A DNA stretch of 27,638 nt. It comes from Geobacillus icigianus. Its GTDB lineage: Bacteria > Bacillota > Bacilli > Bacillales > Anoxybacillaceae. The notes beneath the pieces were generated by a model, which worked only from the letters and a program-made list of their open reading frames with translations, made no database searches and had not been told where the DNA came from. Position 1 is the first letter of the stretch, and every line of letters begins with the position of its first letter. A program made the translations under genes and the position numbers. Below are positions 1 through 7,413 of the stretch, piece after piece. The DNA lies in contig NZ_JPYA01000047.1 in assembly GCF_000750005.1 (NCBI RefSeq), positions 1 through 27,638 on the forward strand, written 5' to 3'.

Positions 1-1
1 G

Positions 2-577
2 ACTGTAGCCGGAGTAGTCGAAACAGCCGGGTCCATCCCTTTAGCCGCAGCCGGGATCGCCCTTAGCGGCACGGGAGTAGGAGCGGCGATCGGAGCTCCA
101 GCCACTGCCATCGCTGTTGCCGGAGCCGCTCATGGAGCCACTTTAGCGACAACAGGAAGCTCCCACTTCGTCCAACACGCGAACGAACTGTACCAGCGAA
201 TGAGCCGGGGCGAACGGGTCTCGGAGAAAGCGGTTAAGGGGACGGACGAAGCTGAGAGGCTTGCTAAGGGTACGGGTAAAGTTAAGCTATTGCCTTCTTC
301 TAAAGTACACGATGCAATAGAGAAACTTAACAGTAATCAGATAAAGCATATTATAAATGGAAGTAAAAAATCTAATCATCAATGGGAAAAACTTGTACCT
401 GATAAGAATTGGGGGAAAATAAAAGAAATTATCATCGATGTAATGCATAATGGTGCAGACATACCTTATAAATCTGTTTCTTCTAGAGTTAAAATGGTTA
501 ATGAACAATTGGTGCAGGTGACATACAAAAAACTACCTGATGGAACAATAAGAATATCTGATGCGTGGGTGAAATAA
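2..577 (+). CDS. C-terminal part of a polymorphic (T7SS/LXG-like) toxin, 5' end outside window
   Basis: The reading frame is open from base 2 through the stop at 575-577, so the gene starts upstream of the window. An ATG at 200 is internal and has no ribosome binding site. Residues 1-65 of the visible part are rich in Gly, Ala, Val and Thr (AGVVETAGSIPLAAAGIAL), like the hydrophobic pre-toxin region of Bacillaceae LXG or WapA-like toxins. From about base 290 the DNA turns AT-rich and encodes a roughly 95-residue tip with HIINGSKKSNHQWEKLVPD and ending GTIRISDAWVK. The tip resembles small predicted RNase toxin domains of polymorphic toxins; type 35 is my best guess from memory. The next gene, two bases later, fits its immunity protein. 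The toxin architecture is well supported by context, the exact toxin family is not. Confidence 0.7.
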   Translation, partial: TVAGVVETAGSIPLAAAGIALSGTGVGAAIGAPATAIAVAGAAHGATLATTGSSHFVQHANELYQRMSRGERVSEKAVKGTDEAERLAKGTGKVKLLPSSKVHDAIEKLNSNQIKHIINGSKKSNHQWEKLVPDKNWGKIKEIIIDVMHNGADIPYKSVSSRVKMVNEQLVQVTYKKLPDGTIRISDAWVK

Positions 578-579
578 CT

Positions 580-1014
580 ATGAAGGAAAAGATAAAGCAA
601 TTAATAACAACGGGTGATTTTCAAAAAGCAAAAGAATATATTGAGAGTGAAGATAGAAATGCTTTAGAGCAAGTTGTTCTTGAATTAGGATTTGATGAAG
701 AGAGTATAAGTGCTTATTCATTTGTCTGTTATTTGATAAATAATAATGAGACTGCATATTATCATTACTTAGCTTCAGAGTTATTAAGTACCGCATTTTG
801 TCATTTACCAGACGCTTACGCAAGTGCATTATACCATGCTAAAAGAGCAGTTGAATTAAGCCCTGAAGATGTTAGCTTGAAAGAACATTTGTTGTTATTC
901 CATGAAATTCCAGAAAAGTTAATTAGTAAAGAAGAAGCGAAAGCAATTGCTCAAGAAATATTAAAAATAATGCCAAATAGCGAAGCTGCAAAAAATGTGT
1001 TACACAATGCATAA
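580..1014 (+). CDS. Probable immunity protein for the preceding toxin (helical, TPR-like)
   Basis: This 144-residue cytoplasmic protein starts at ATG 580, just after the toxin stop, with a GGGTGA-like ribosome binding site inside the toxin's last codons. An in-frame ATG at 565 is possible but overlaps the toxin and is less likely. The sequence is acidic and fully helical in appearance, with TPR-like pieces such as YASALYHAKRAVELSPEDVS and a C-terminal EAKAIAQEILKIMPNSEAAKN. No signal peptide or membrane segment is seen. It is as AT-rich as the toxin tip, unlike the GC-rich toxin body. Its role as an immunity protein binding the toxin tip is inferred from position, size and composition. I do not recognise a named family. 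Confidence 0.6.
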   Translation: MKEKIKQLITTGDFQKAKEYIESEDRNALEQVVLELGFDEESISAYSFVCYLINNNETAYYHYLASELLSTAFCHLPDAYASALYHAKRAVELSPEDVSLKEHLLLFHEIPEKLISKEEAKAIAQEILKIMPNSEAAKNVLHNA

Positions 1015-1022
1015 ATTTAAAC

Positions 1023-1140
1023 GGGGTGTCCCAAAAGGATTGGGATACCCTCTTTCGTTGCTATATATACGTACTGACTGCTTCTACCACACTATATGTT
1101 GTGCCTATCTTGAAGGCAGACAACCTTTTGGGTCAGCTCC
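1023..1140. repeat. Short element with inverted ends GGGGTGTCCCAAAAGG / CCTTTTGGGTCAGCTCC; left end also a terminator
   Basis: The two ends are imperfect inverted repeats of about 16 bases enclosing about 85 non-coding bases. The left end is itself a hairpin: GGGTGTCCCA (1024-1033) pairs with TGGGATACCC (1041-1050) and is followed by TCTTTCGTT, so it probably terminates the toxin-immunity transcript. A similar pair of ends occurs at 5854-5943 after the sugar permease gene, so this looks like a dispersed terminator-like or MITE-like element. Confidence 0.55.
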
Positions 1141-1185
1141 TTTTTATAGGGTGTGTAGTGCCGAATAACTCCCTTTGTAGTACAA

Positions 1186-1437
1186 CATATTCATCGTTTC
1201 ACTAATTCCGACAAACTCGCAAGATATGCAGGTATAGCCCCTGTCAGAATGGGTTCGCGCAGCAAGGAAACTATTCAGAAAAGCAAACAAGGAAACAGGA
1301 AATTATACACTATCTTTTATAACTTGGCTGTTCAACAAATACATATTTGTAAAAGCAGTAAAACTCCTCGAAATCCTTTGTTTTACGAGTATTATCAGAA
1401 AAAGCTAGCAGAAGGTAAAACCAAACAACAAGCTTGA
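1186..1437 (+). pseudogene. C-terminal remnant of an IS110-family transposase
   Basis: The frame from 1186 reads HIHRFTNSDKLARYAGIAPV, then KSKQGNRKLYTIFYNLAVQQ, then PRNPLFYEYYQKKLAEGKTK, and stops at 1435-1437. These match, in order, the conserved C-terminal transposase_20 region of IS110/IS1111-type transposases (DIHRF..A..LA.FAGIAPV, QGNR.L..., P.F..YY..K...GKTK). The DEDD catalytic N-terminal domain is absent; stop codons occur just upstream (TAA at 1165). The final stretch after GKTK is also missing. It is a dead fragment with no visible terminal repeats. Confidence 0.75.
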
Positions 1438-1468
1438 CCCCGAGTTCGAGAGTGGCTAGACAAACAAA

Positions 1469-1509
1469 ATGCCTCTCATCCCTTGATAGATCAAAGGGAC
1501 GAGAGGCAT
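1469..1509. terminator. Long hairpin ATGCCTCTC...GAGAGGCAT
   Basis: ATGCCTCTCATCCCTTGAT pairs with ATCAAAGGGACGAGAGGCAT with one bulge and an A:C mismatch; the loop is two bases. A short T run follows (ATATTTTGG). It lies just after the IS110 remnant and could act as a terminator in either direction. Confidence 0.5.
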
Positions 1510-1534
1510 ATTTTGGCATACTTCGGGCATGTAT

Positions 1535-1770
1535 CTAGGAGACCGGTGATTTAAGGGGACAAGCCGCTTATCAAGACCATTTCTCAAATAGAAAAGTCTT
1601 GTCGCATCAGGATTACCTTTCAAACGATCCCCCATTGCTCAAAAGGAACAACCGTTTTTCACCGGCCTTCTAGGAGGCTGGTGATTTCATCGTGGATACG
1701 GCTTTACCATGTCATTTCCCAATTAGAAAAGCCTTGTTGTAGGGGTCCTGCTTCTCATTCATTTTACCAT
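1535..1770 (-). repeat. Dispersed repeat, paired units A (1535-1673) and A' (about 1670-1770), no genes
   Basis: Unit A begins CTAGGAGACCGGTGATTT and ends TTTTTCACCGGCCTTCTAG, so its ends are inverted repeats of each other. Its reverse complement matches 11413-11553 and 21414-21549 over most of its length, including the shared core TTTGAGCAATGGGGGA. A second, diverged unit begins in the shared CTAGGAGGCTGGTGATTT and fades out near 1770. No gene is seen in 1438-2196; the stretch holds a hairpin, these repeats and the importer control region. Confidence 0.75.
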
Positions 1771-1831
1771 ATAATGGCGTTTCAGCCCCTTTTTCTTTGT
1801 TGGCAAGATAAAAAAAAAAGAATTTAGGGAC

Positions 1832-1861
1832 TTGACGAGCAATTTTGCAACAAGGTAAGAT
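1832..1861 (+). promoter_or_regulatory. Probable promoter of the sugar ABC importer operon
   Basis: TTGACG at 1832-1837 is followed after 18 bases by TAAGAT at 1856-1861, a sigma-A type arrangement with a good -35 and a moderate -10. The predicted start falls inside the operator at 1867-1880, which would let a bound LacI-type repressor block initiation. Confidence 0.5.
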
Positions 1862-1866
1862 ATTTT

Positions 1867-1880
1867 TGTAATCGATTACA
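1867..1880. promoter_or_regulatory. LacI-type operator O1, TGTAATCGATTACA
   Basis: This is a perfect 14-base palindrome with central CG, typical of LacI-family operators. The identical 14 bases occur at 2028, 15713 and 16801. It sits at the predicted transcription start of the importer. It also fits the CcpA cre consensus (TGWAANCGNTNWCA), so global catabolite control at the same site is possible. Confidence 0.85.
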
Positions 1881-1907
1881 TAGAAAATTTATCCGAAAAA
1901 GTCGGAA

Positions 1908-2006
1908 GGCGCGCGCGACCTAGACAGGTGGTGTTGGCGGAAAAGCCGTGCGCGCCAAGCGTTCCTTGCCCATAGCTTTGGCAGCGGCGGCAAGGAGCGG
2001 CAAACC
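1908..2006 (+). promoter_or_regulatory. Structured leader between the two importer operators
   Basis: Two GC-rich inverted repeats lie between the operators. A GGCGCGCGC run near 1908 can pair with GTGCGCGCC near 1948, and CGTTCCTTGCC near 1960 can pair with GGCAAGGAGCG near 1990. No T run follows either, so they are not simple terminators. They could structure the 5' untranslated RNA. Function is unknown. Confidence 0.35.
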
Positions 2007-2027
2007 GAGGGGAATGTGACACTTTGA

Positions 2028-2041
2028 TGTAATCGATTACA
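2028..2041. promoter_or_regulatory. LacI-type operator O2, TGTAATCGATTACA
   Basis: This is identical to O1, with centres 161 bases apart. It lies downstream of the predicted promoter and about 155 bases before the lipoprotein start. Such a spacing would suit repression by DNA looping between a LacI-family dimer pair, or a roadblock to transcription. Confidence 0.85.
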
Positions 2042-2196
2042 AAGCATCATTGTATAGACAAGAAGCCATGGTTGCCTAGGCGGAAAGCGGTAGATGTTTC
2101 GTCAAGGAGGTGGTTCGTCGGTTCGAAGCCGCATTGATGGGAGAAGTGAATTGACGATCGAACAACTCAAACAAAGACAAAGGGGGAGAAACAAAG

Positions 2197-3513
2197 ATGA
2201 AAAAAGTTTTGAAATCATCCGCGCTTTTGTTAGCGCTTACGATGGGGCTCGCGGCGTGCTCCGGCGGGCAAAGCGCTAGCCAGACGGGCCAAGACAGCAA
2301 AAAAGAAGAAGGGAAAACAGGGCAATCCGAAAAAGTCGTGAAAATTGTTTATGCCCGCGGCCAAGATTCCACGAAAGCCACTGAAAAAATCATCGAAGCG
2401 TTCGAGAAAACGCATCCGAACATTGATGTGGAATTTCGCGAAATGCCGGCTGACACCGGGAAGCAGCATGATGCGTATGTGACGATGCTAAACGCGCAGT
2501 CGTCGGAAATCGATGTTATGGATCTCGATGTCATTTGGCCGGCTGAGTTTGCTCAAGCGGGTTATACGCTGCCGCTCGACCGGTTTATTGAGAAAGACGG
2601 CATTGACCTGAGCAAATACAACCAAGGGGCGCTCGCGGCCGGCAACTTCAATGGCAAGCAATGGGCGATGCCGAAGTTCATTGATGCCGGCATGCTGTTC
2701 TATCGCACCGACTTGGTGCCGAAAGACAAAGTGCCGAAAACATGGGATGAACTCTTAAAAGAGGCGAAAGCGCTGAAAGGACAGGGCGGCACGAAATTCG
2801 GCTATTTGATGCAGGCCAAACAATATGAAGGATTGGTGTGCAACGCCGTCGAATTTATCGCCTCTTACGGCGGACAAATCGTCGATAAAAACGGGAATGT
2901 CGTGATCAACAGCCCCGAGGCGATCAAAGGGCTGAAGAAAATGGTGGAAATCGTCAAGTCCGATGTTGTGCCGAGCAATATCACCACCTTCACTGAACCG
3001 GAATCGCATACCGCGTTCATTGAAGGACAATCGCCGTTTATCCGCAACTGGCCTTATCAATACGCCTTGGCAAACGATCCAGAACAATCGAAAATCGTCG
3101 GCAAAGTCGGCGTGGCTCCGCTCCCGGCCGGGGACAAAGGTTCGGCTGCCGCGCTGGGCGGCTGGATGACCGCGATCAACAAATATTCGAAACATCCGAA
3201 AGAAGCATGGGAATTTGTCAAATTTATGACGGGGCCGGAGGGGCAAAAAATTTCCGCGATTTACGGCGGTTTGGCGCCGACGCTTCCGGATTTGTTTAAA
3301 GACGCGGATGTCTTAAAAGCCAATCCGTTCTTTGCGGAAGAAGGATTTGTCAATGCGTTGAACGCTGCTGTGCCGCGCCCGGTCGTTCCGAACTATCCGG
3401 AAATTTCAGAAATCATCCAAATTAACGTATCGAAAGCGCTTGCCGGCGAGCTGACGGTCGAACAAGCCGTGGCCAATATGGAAAAAGAAATGAAAGCAGC
3501 GTTGAACAAGTAG
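2197..3513 (+). CDS. Sugar ABC transporter substrate-binding lipoprotein
   Basis: This 438-residue protein captures a sugar outside the cell and delivers it to the two downstream permeases. Residues 1-21 form a lipoprotein signal: positive start MKKVLK, hydrophobic core, lipobox LAAC with the anchor Cys at 21, then a Ser/Gly/Lys-rich linker. The mature part is a family-1 binding protein of the MalE class (EKIIEAFEKTHPNIDVEFRE, DVMDLDVIWPAEFAQAGY, GGWMTAINKYSKHPKEAWEF). The opening is closest in feel to trehalose/maltose-binding proteins, but the exact sugar cannot be read from the sequence. The start is fixed by a strong GGGGGAG site. Expression should be controlled by the operators at 1867 and 2028. 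The stem-loop after the gene may keep its mRNA more abundant than the permease part. Confidence 0.9.
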   Translation: MKKVLKSSALLLALTMGLAACSGGQSASQTGQDSKKEEGKTGQSEKVVKIVYARGQDSTKATEKIIEAFEKTHPNIDVEFREMPADTGKQHDAYVTMLNAQSSEIDVMDLDVIWPAEFAQAGYTLPLDRFIEKDGIDLSKYNQGALAAGNFNGKQWAMPKFIDAGMLFYRTDLVPKDKVPKTWDELLKEAKALKGQGGTKFGYLMQAKQYEGLVCNAVEFIASYGGQIVDKNGNVVINSPEAIKGLKKMVEIVKSDVVPSNITTFTEPESHTAFIEGQSPFIRNWPYQYALANDPEQSKIVGKVGVAPLPAGDKGSAAALGGWMTAINKYSKHPKEAWEFVKFMTGPEGQKISAIYGGLAPTLPDLFKDADVLKANPFFAEEGFVNALNAAVPRPVVPNYPEISEIIQINVSKALAGELTVEQAVANMEKEMKAALNK

Positions 3514-3616
3514 GGCGAATGGACGGTCGGCGCGGCCCGCTTCTCCGCTGGTCAACGCCGGCCTTGCGCTTTGTGACAAGCAAAGAACACTAAGTTGGTT
3601 GCCCGCTTTCGGCTCA

Positions 3617-3656
3617 TTAGCCTTCAGGCCGTCGTCTGCCCGGTGCTGAAGGCTAA
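3617..3656 (+). terminator. Intercistronic hairpin between binding protein and permease
   Basis: TTAGCCTTCAG (3617-3627) and CTGAAGGCTAA (3646-3656) form a perfect 11-base stem around an 18-base loop. Only a weak T-containing stretch (TATCCTTTTC) follows, so read-through into the permease genes is expected. Such stems after binding-protein genes often act as partial terminators or RNA stabilisers. Confidence 0.6.
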
Positions 3657-3689
3657 TATCCTTTTCGAAGCAGAAGGGAGAGAACCGCG

Positions 3690-4997
3690 ATGAGGAATGA
3701 AAAGCGAATGGAGCGTTTGCTAGGCTATTCGCTTGTCGCGCCGGCCATGCTGCTCATTTTGGCGATCGCCATTTGGCCGGTCATTCAGTCCTTTTATTAC
3801 AGTTTGTTCGACTATCGGCTCAACGATCCGACCAAATCGTCGATTCACTGGAGTTACAGCCTCGATCTGGAAGGATATCTACAAAACTATCCGTTCCTCA
3901 AAAGCGCCCTCAAGCAGGAAATGGCGGCTGCGGATGAACAAACGAAGCAAACATTGGCGCAAATCGAACGAAAACTTACGAAACTGGACGCGGCGATCCG
4001 TTCCGATGATCAAGTGGCGAAACAGTACGACAAAGTGAACGAAGCGCTCGATAACTTCGAAACGCCAAGCAATGAGCTAAAGATCGCCGAGTTGGACAAA
4101 CAGACGGCCGAGCGGCTGACCGACACGGTTCATGATGTCATCCAGACGCTCAAGGAGATGAAAAAAGCGGGCGAACTGCAGCACGCGGATAAAGTCGTCG
4201 GCTTGGCCGAAGGGCTCAAAGGGGTTGTGATCGAGCCGAACTTTGTCGGCCTCAAGCATTATAAGGACAGCTTCAGTGATATGCGCTTATGGAAAGCGTT
4301 ATGGAATACGACGTTCTTTACGGTGGTGTCGGTCGCCATTGAGCTCATGTTCGGGCTTGGAATTGCGCTGCTCATCAATAAAGCGTTTTTTGGCCGCGGG
4401 TTGGTGCGGGCGACGATTTTGATTCCGTGGGCGATTCCTACCGCTGTATCTGCGCTCATGTGGAAATTTTTATACGATGGACAAAACGGCATTGTCGCCA
4501 ACTATTTCGAAACGATTGGCCTTGTCGACCGAATGGGGGACTTGTTGACGACGGAAGCAGGGGCGATGTTTTCGGTCATTTTTGCCGATGTATGGAAGAC
4601 AACCCCTTATATGGCGCTCTTGTTGCTCGCCGGGCTGCAAACGATTCCAGACTCGCTGTATGAAGCCGCCGCGATCGACGGAGCGACCAAGTGGCAGCAA
4701 TTCACGAAAATCACGCTGCCATTGTTGAAATCAAGCATTTTAGTCGCGCTGCTGTTTCGCACGCTCGATGCGTTCCGCGTGTTCGATCTGATTTACGTCT
4801 TAACCGGCGGAGGGCCGGCGAACTCGACGGAGACGATTTCGATTTTAGCGTATAAAGTGATGTTTTCGCAGACGAATTTCGGTGCGGGATCGGCGCTGGC
4901 TGTGATTGTCTTTCTTTGTGTCGCCATCATTTCCATGATATACATCCGCTGGCTTGGAAAAGACTTATTGTCCGACGGCGCCGGCGCGAAACGATAA
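3690..4997 (+). CDS. Sugar ABC transporter permease, MalF type, with large insertion after the first helix
   Basis: This 435-residue inner-membrane protein forms half of the import channel. Residues 12-40 are the first membrane helix. After DYRLND the sequence is interrupted by about 135 charged, helix-prone residues (about 46-182), before the usual FVGLKHYKDSF stretch at 185. The rest is standard: several membrane helices and the ATPase-docking EAA loop at 325-344 (EAAAIDGATKWQQFTKITLP), then LTGGGPANSTETISILAYK near 371. Family members are commonly about 300 residues, so the insertion accounts for the extra length; it should lie outside the cell. The start has a good AGAAGGGAGAG site. Thirteen bases separate it from the next permease. 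No ABC ATPase gene is nearby, so a shared MsmX-type ATPase is expected. Confidence 0.9.
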   Translation: MRNEKRMERLLGYSLVAPAMLLILAIAIWPVIQSFYYSLFDYRLNDPTKSSIHWSYSLDLEGYLQNYPFLKSALKQEMAAADEQTKQTLAQIERKLTKLDAAIRSDDQVAKQYDKVNEALDNFETPSNELKIAELDKQTAERLTDTVHDVIQTLKEMKKAGELQHADKVVGLAEGLKGVVIEPNFVGLKHYKDSFSDMRLWKALWNTTFFTVVSVAIELMFGLGIALLINKAFFGRGLVRATILIPWAIPTAVSALMWKFLYDGQNGIVANYFETIGLVDRMGDLLTTEAGAMFSVIFADVWKTTPYMALLLLAGLQTIPDSLYEAAAIDGATKWQQFTKITLPLLKSSILVALLFRTLDAFRVFDLIYVLTGGGPANSTETISILAYKVMFSQTNFGAGSALAVIVFLCVAIISMIYIRWLGKDLLSDGAGAKR

Positions 4998-5010
4998 GCG
5001 GGGTGAGATG

Positions 5011-5838
5011 ATGCAGAAAAAAGCAGGGCCTCTCTTTTATCTCTTCCTACTCGTATTCGTCTTTTTTGTCATGTTTCCATTTTTATGGGTGCTGCTTAGT
5101 TCGATTAAGCCGCTCAGTGAACTGTTTGGCGACAAAGCGTTTAATTGGTTTACGAGCCATCCGACGTTGAAGTCGTATGTATCGGTTTTTGTCAATTACC
5201 CATTTTTGCGCTACTTATGGAACAGTACGGTGGTGGCGACGATCACGACCGTGTACACCGTGTTTGTGGCCGCATTTGCCGCTTACGCCATCGCGCGGTT
5301 ACAATTCAAGGGCAAAACCGTCATTCTTGGCCTTGTGTTAGCGGTATCGATGTTTCCGCAAATTGCCACTATTTCGCCGATTTACATGTTTGTGAAAACG
5401 TTCGGGTTGACGAACAGCTACTTAGGATTGATCATTCCGTATACAACGTTTGCGTTGCCGTTGTCGATTTGGCTGCTCGTCACCTTTTTCCGCAAAATTC
5501 CGTTTGATTTGGAAGAAGCGGCGAAAATGGATGGGGCGACGCCGATGCAGACGTATTTTAAAGTTATTTTGCCGCTTGCAGTGCCCGGGGTGTTTACGAC
5601 GTCCATTCTCGTCTTCATTGCCGCGTGGAACGAATTTTTATTTGCCTTGACGATCAATACGGCGGAAAAATACAAAACCGTTCCGGTCGGCATCGCCATG
5701 TTCCAAGGCCAGTATACGATCCCGTGGGGCGAAATTTCCGCGGCGACCGTGGTGGTCACTGTTCCGCTTGTCATAATGGTGTTGCTGTTCCAGCGGCGGA
5801 TTGTATCCGGGCTGACATCCGGCTCGATCAAAGAATAA
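5011..5838 (+). CDS. Sugar ABC transporter permease, MalG type
   Basis: This inner-membrane protein of 275 residues is the second channel half of the importer. It has an N-terminal helix (LFYLFLLVFVFFVMFPFLW), the usual block of further helices, and the EAA loop EEAAKMDGATPMQTYFKVIL, followed by FIAAWNEFLFALT, typical of MalG-class permeases. Of the two adjacent ATG codons (5008, 5011), the second is better placed relative to GGGGTGAG. The length is normal for the family. It is translationally close to the preceding permease and is the last gene of the importer operon. Confidence 0.9.
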   Translation: MQKKAGPLFYLFLLVFVFFVMFPFLWVLLSSIKPLSELFGDKAFNWFTSHPTLKSYVSVFVNYPFLRYLWNSTVVATITTVYTVFVAAFAAYAIARLQFKGKTVILGLVLAVSMFPQIATISPIYMFVKTFGLTNSYLGLIIPYTTFALPLSIWLLVTFFRKIPFDLEEAAKMDGATPMQTYFKVILPLAVPGVFTTSILVFIAAWNEFLFALTINTAEKYKTVPVGIAMFQGQYTIPWGEISAATVVVTVPLVIMVLLFQRRIVSGLTSGSIKE

Positions 5839-5853
5839 GGACAAACCGAAAAA

Positions 5854-5943
5854 GGGGCTGGCCCAAAAGGCGATCTCCTCTCCAGAAAGACACAACCTAT
5901 AAGGGTGACATGAGGGGGTCCAGTTCTTTTGGGACGCCCTTTT
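5854..5943 (+). terminator. Terminator-like element after the importer operon
   Basis: GGGGCTGGCCCAAAAGG starting at 5854 and CTTTTGGGACGCCC ending at 5939 are inverted repeats, with CCCAAAAG/CTTTTGGG as a perfect 8-base stem. TTTTCTTTG follows. The loop is long (about 55 bases). The ends match the element at 1023-1140, so this is probably a dispersed element acting as the operon terminator. Confidence 0.55.
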
Positions 5944-6084
5944 CTTTGTCCCGTTGACGACGGAAAGGAACACGAAATCCGTCAGTGTTGATGAATGAAG
6001 CTGGAAAGGAACTTAACGCGAACTTCGGCACGGCGAACGAACGGAGACCACGGCCGATTCGTAGGTCGGAACGAAACGCCCCTA

Positions 6085-6215
6085 AAGGGCTGAACCACCG
6101 CTGATTCCCTTCACCAATGGGAGAATGAGAGAAAAACAGGACCGATGCAACAAGGTTTTTCTCATTGAGAAATGAGATGGGAACGCCGGATCCGCAAAGT
6201 CTTGACTGACTCCCT
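6085..6215 (+). repeat. Partial A'-type dispersed repeat
   Basis: The stretch with CCGCTGATTCCCTTCACC, CAGGACCGATGCAACAAGG and TTTTTCTCATTGAGAAATG matches 15415-15510 and 21560-21645 and, reversed, 11550-11684. The bounding CTAGGAGG ends are not preserved. The gap 5839-6297 holds the terminator-like element, this repeat and the promoter of the next gene; I see no gene in it. Confidence 0.6.
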
Positions 6216-6248
6216 CGTTTTTTCTACCTTTTAGGATGCGACGAGATG

Positions 6249-6257
6249 TGATATAAT
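6249..6257 (+). promoter_or_regulatory. Extended -10 promoter (TGATATAAT) for the IseA-like gene
   Basis: A perfect TATAAT at 6252-6257 is preceded by TG one base upstream, an extended -10. No convincing -35 lies 17 bases upstream, as is usual for this type. It is 40 bases before the start codon at 6298. Confidence 0.55.
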
Positions 6258-6297
6258 TAATCGAATTGAATAGTCCAAGTGAAAGGAGTATAGAAGT

Positions 6298-6870
6298 ATG
6301 AAGAAGAAAATATTAGCAGGTTGTTTAGCTGTTTCTTGTGGTTTACTTTCTATTCACCCTGTTATGTCGGTGCCTGTTTTAGCCGCTGTTGTAAAACAAC
6401 AAGAGGCAGATCCTACACGAATCACGGCACTTAACGAAAAGAATCTCATTTCGTTAATAGTAGAAGCAGAAAAACGTTATTTTTACACTGATGGAGGCGG
6501 TAAAGGAGAAACAAAAACCTTTTATATAAAAAAAATACAATATAGGTATCTTTCTGTTGATATCGGCACAAGAAAAAAGCTGCTTGAATACTTGATGATG
6601 ACATTCACCAAAGAAGCTAGTGAATCATATATAAGAAAGCGCTTTATTGAATACAAAGGAAGAATGGCGCAAATCAACGCGGATACAGGAAACAGTTTGG
6701 AATTTAAGAAAACAACAGCCAAATTGATTAAAAGCTCTTCGACATCTAAGGAATATCAATTATCGGTCCCATATTCTGATAACCAATCAAAACCAGAAAG
6801 GAAAATAGTAAAGCTAAAGAAAGTAAACGGTGTATGGCGAATTGCTACGCCGCCGGAAATACTTTTTTGA
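6298..6870 (+). CDS. iseA: Secreted protein, IseA-like (D,L-endopeptidase inhibitor family)
   Basis: This 190-residue exported protein has a clear signal peptide (MKKKILAGCLAVSCGLLSIH..., likely cut after VLA near residue 30). The mature part contains FYIKKIQYRYLSVDIGTRKK, LLEYLMMTFTKEAS, IEYKGRMAQINADTGNSLEF and a C-terminal KKVNGVWRI. This order recalls the Bacillus IseA (YoeB) family, which binds and inhibits the cell-wall D,L-endopeptidases that split peptidoglycan during growth. The size (about 180 residues) fits. The assignment is from memory of the family pattern, not a search. AAAGGAG lies before the start, with its own promoter just upstream. It is AT-richer than the sugar genes on its left and stands alone. 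Confidence 0.6.
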   Translation: MKKKILAGCLAVSCGLLSIHPVMSVPVLAAVVKQQEADPTRITALNEKNLISLIVEAEKRYFYTDGGGKGETKTFYIKKIQYRYLSVDIGTRKKLLEYLMMTFTKEASESYIRKRFIEYKGRMAQINADTGNSLEFKKTTAKLIKSSSTSKEYQLSVPYSDNQSKPERKIVKLKKVNGVWRIATPPEILF

Positions 6871-7073
6871 CGTAATTTCCGACAGAAGTCGCACACCTTA
6901 AGGAATGTGCAGGGCAACGCCCAATGAGTTGAAGGCTGGTTGTTGATAGAAGATGGATGTGTGGTCATCTAATGTTCGAACGAACGGCTGCGGAGCGAAG
7001 GAAAGCGTAAAGGATTTTGGTGTGTGGCTTACCGTTCGCCGAAGCAGATCGTTCACATCAATAAAAAACGTTT

Positions 7074-7125
7074 TTGCACATTCTTGCAGAGCCAATTCTC
7101 CCCTTCTGCAGAATGTGCACGTTTT
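7074..7125. terminator. Hairpin with flanking T and A runs, probably bidirectional terminator
   Basis: GCACATTCTTGCAGA (7076-7090) pairs with TCTGCAGAATGTGC (7105-7118), apart from one bulged T. TTTTT precedes and GTTTTAT follows, so it could stop transcription from both sides. Confidence 0.55.
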
Positions 7126-7385
7126 ATATGGAATAATCTTAAATGAAGCCGTTGGTTTTTAGGACAGAGTAAAATCCTACAATTTTCGTATTGATCGTCA
7201 AGAGGCTAGTGTAAAACATTGAAAGATGGCATTCCTCTTGAGTTCCCAATCTCTCGAACATGCCCTCTTATATCTTCATTGAAAAACTTTGCTTTTCTTG
7301 TTTCACATCGACCTGTTTTTTATTGAGAGCAGGAAATGCGTGTCTTGTCCATACATGGTGATCATTCTTTACCACTACCCGTGGT

Positions 7386-7413
7386 GCTAGTTGAGCGCTA
7401 GCGCTCAACTAGC
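7386..7413. repeat. Perfect 28-base palindrome
   Basis: The half-site GCTAGTTGAGCGCT is followed directly by its exact reverse complement, with no spacer. It contains three CTAG tetramers. No T run follows. It could be an operator of an unidentified regulator or the trace of an element end. Confidence 0.6.

Noticed and set aside
1535..1770. Repeats as a CRISPR array
   Set aside because: Units are long, diverged and paired, with no regular short repeats or spacers and no cas genes.
1908..2006. Leader hairpins as a riboswitch
   Set aside because: No recognisable riboswitch core, terminator or anti-terminator pairing is visible.
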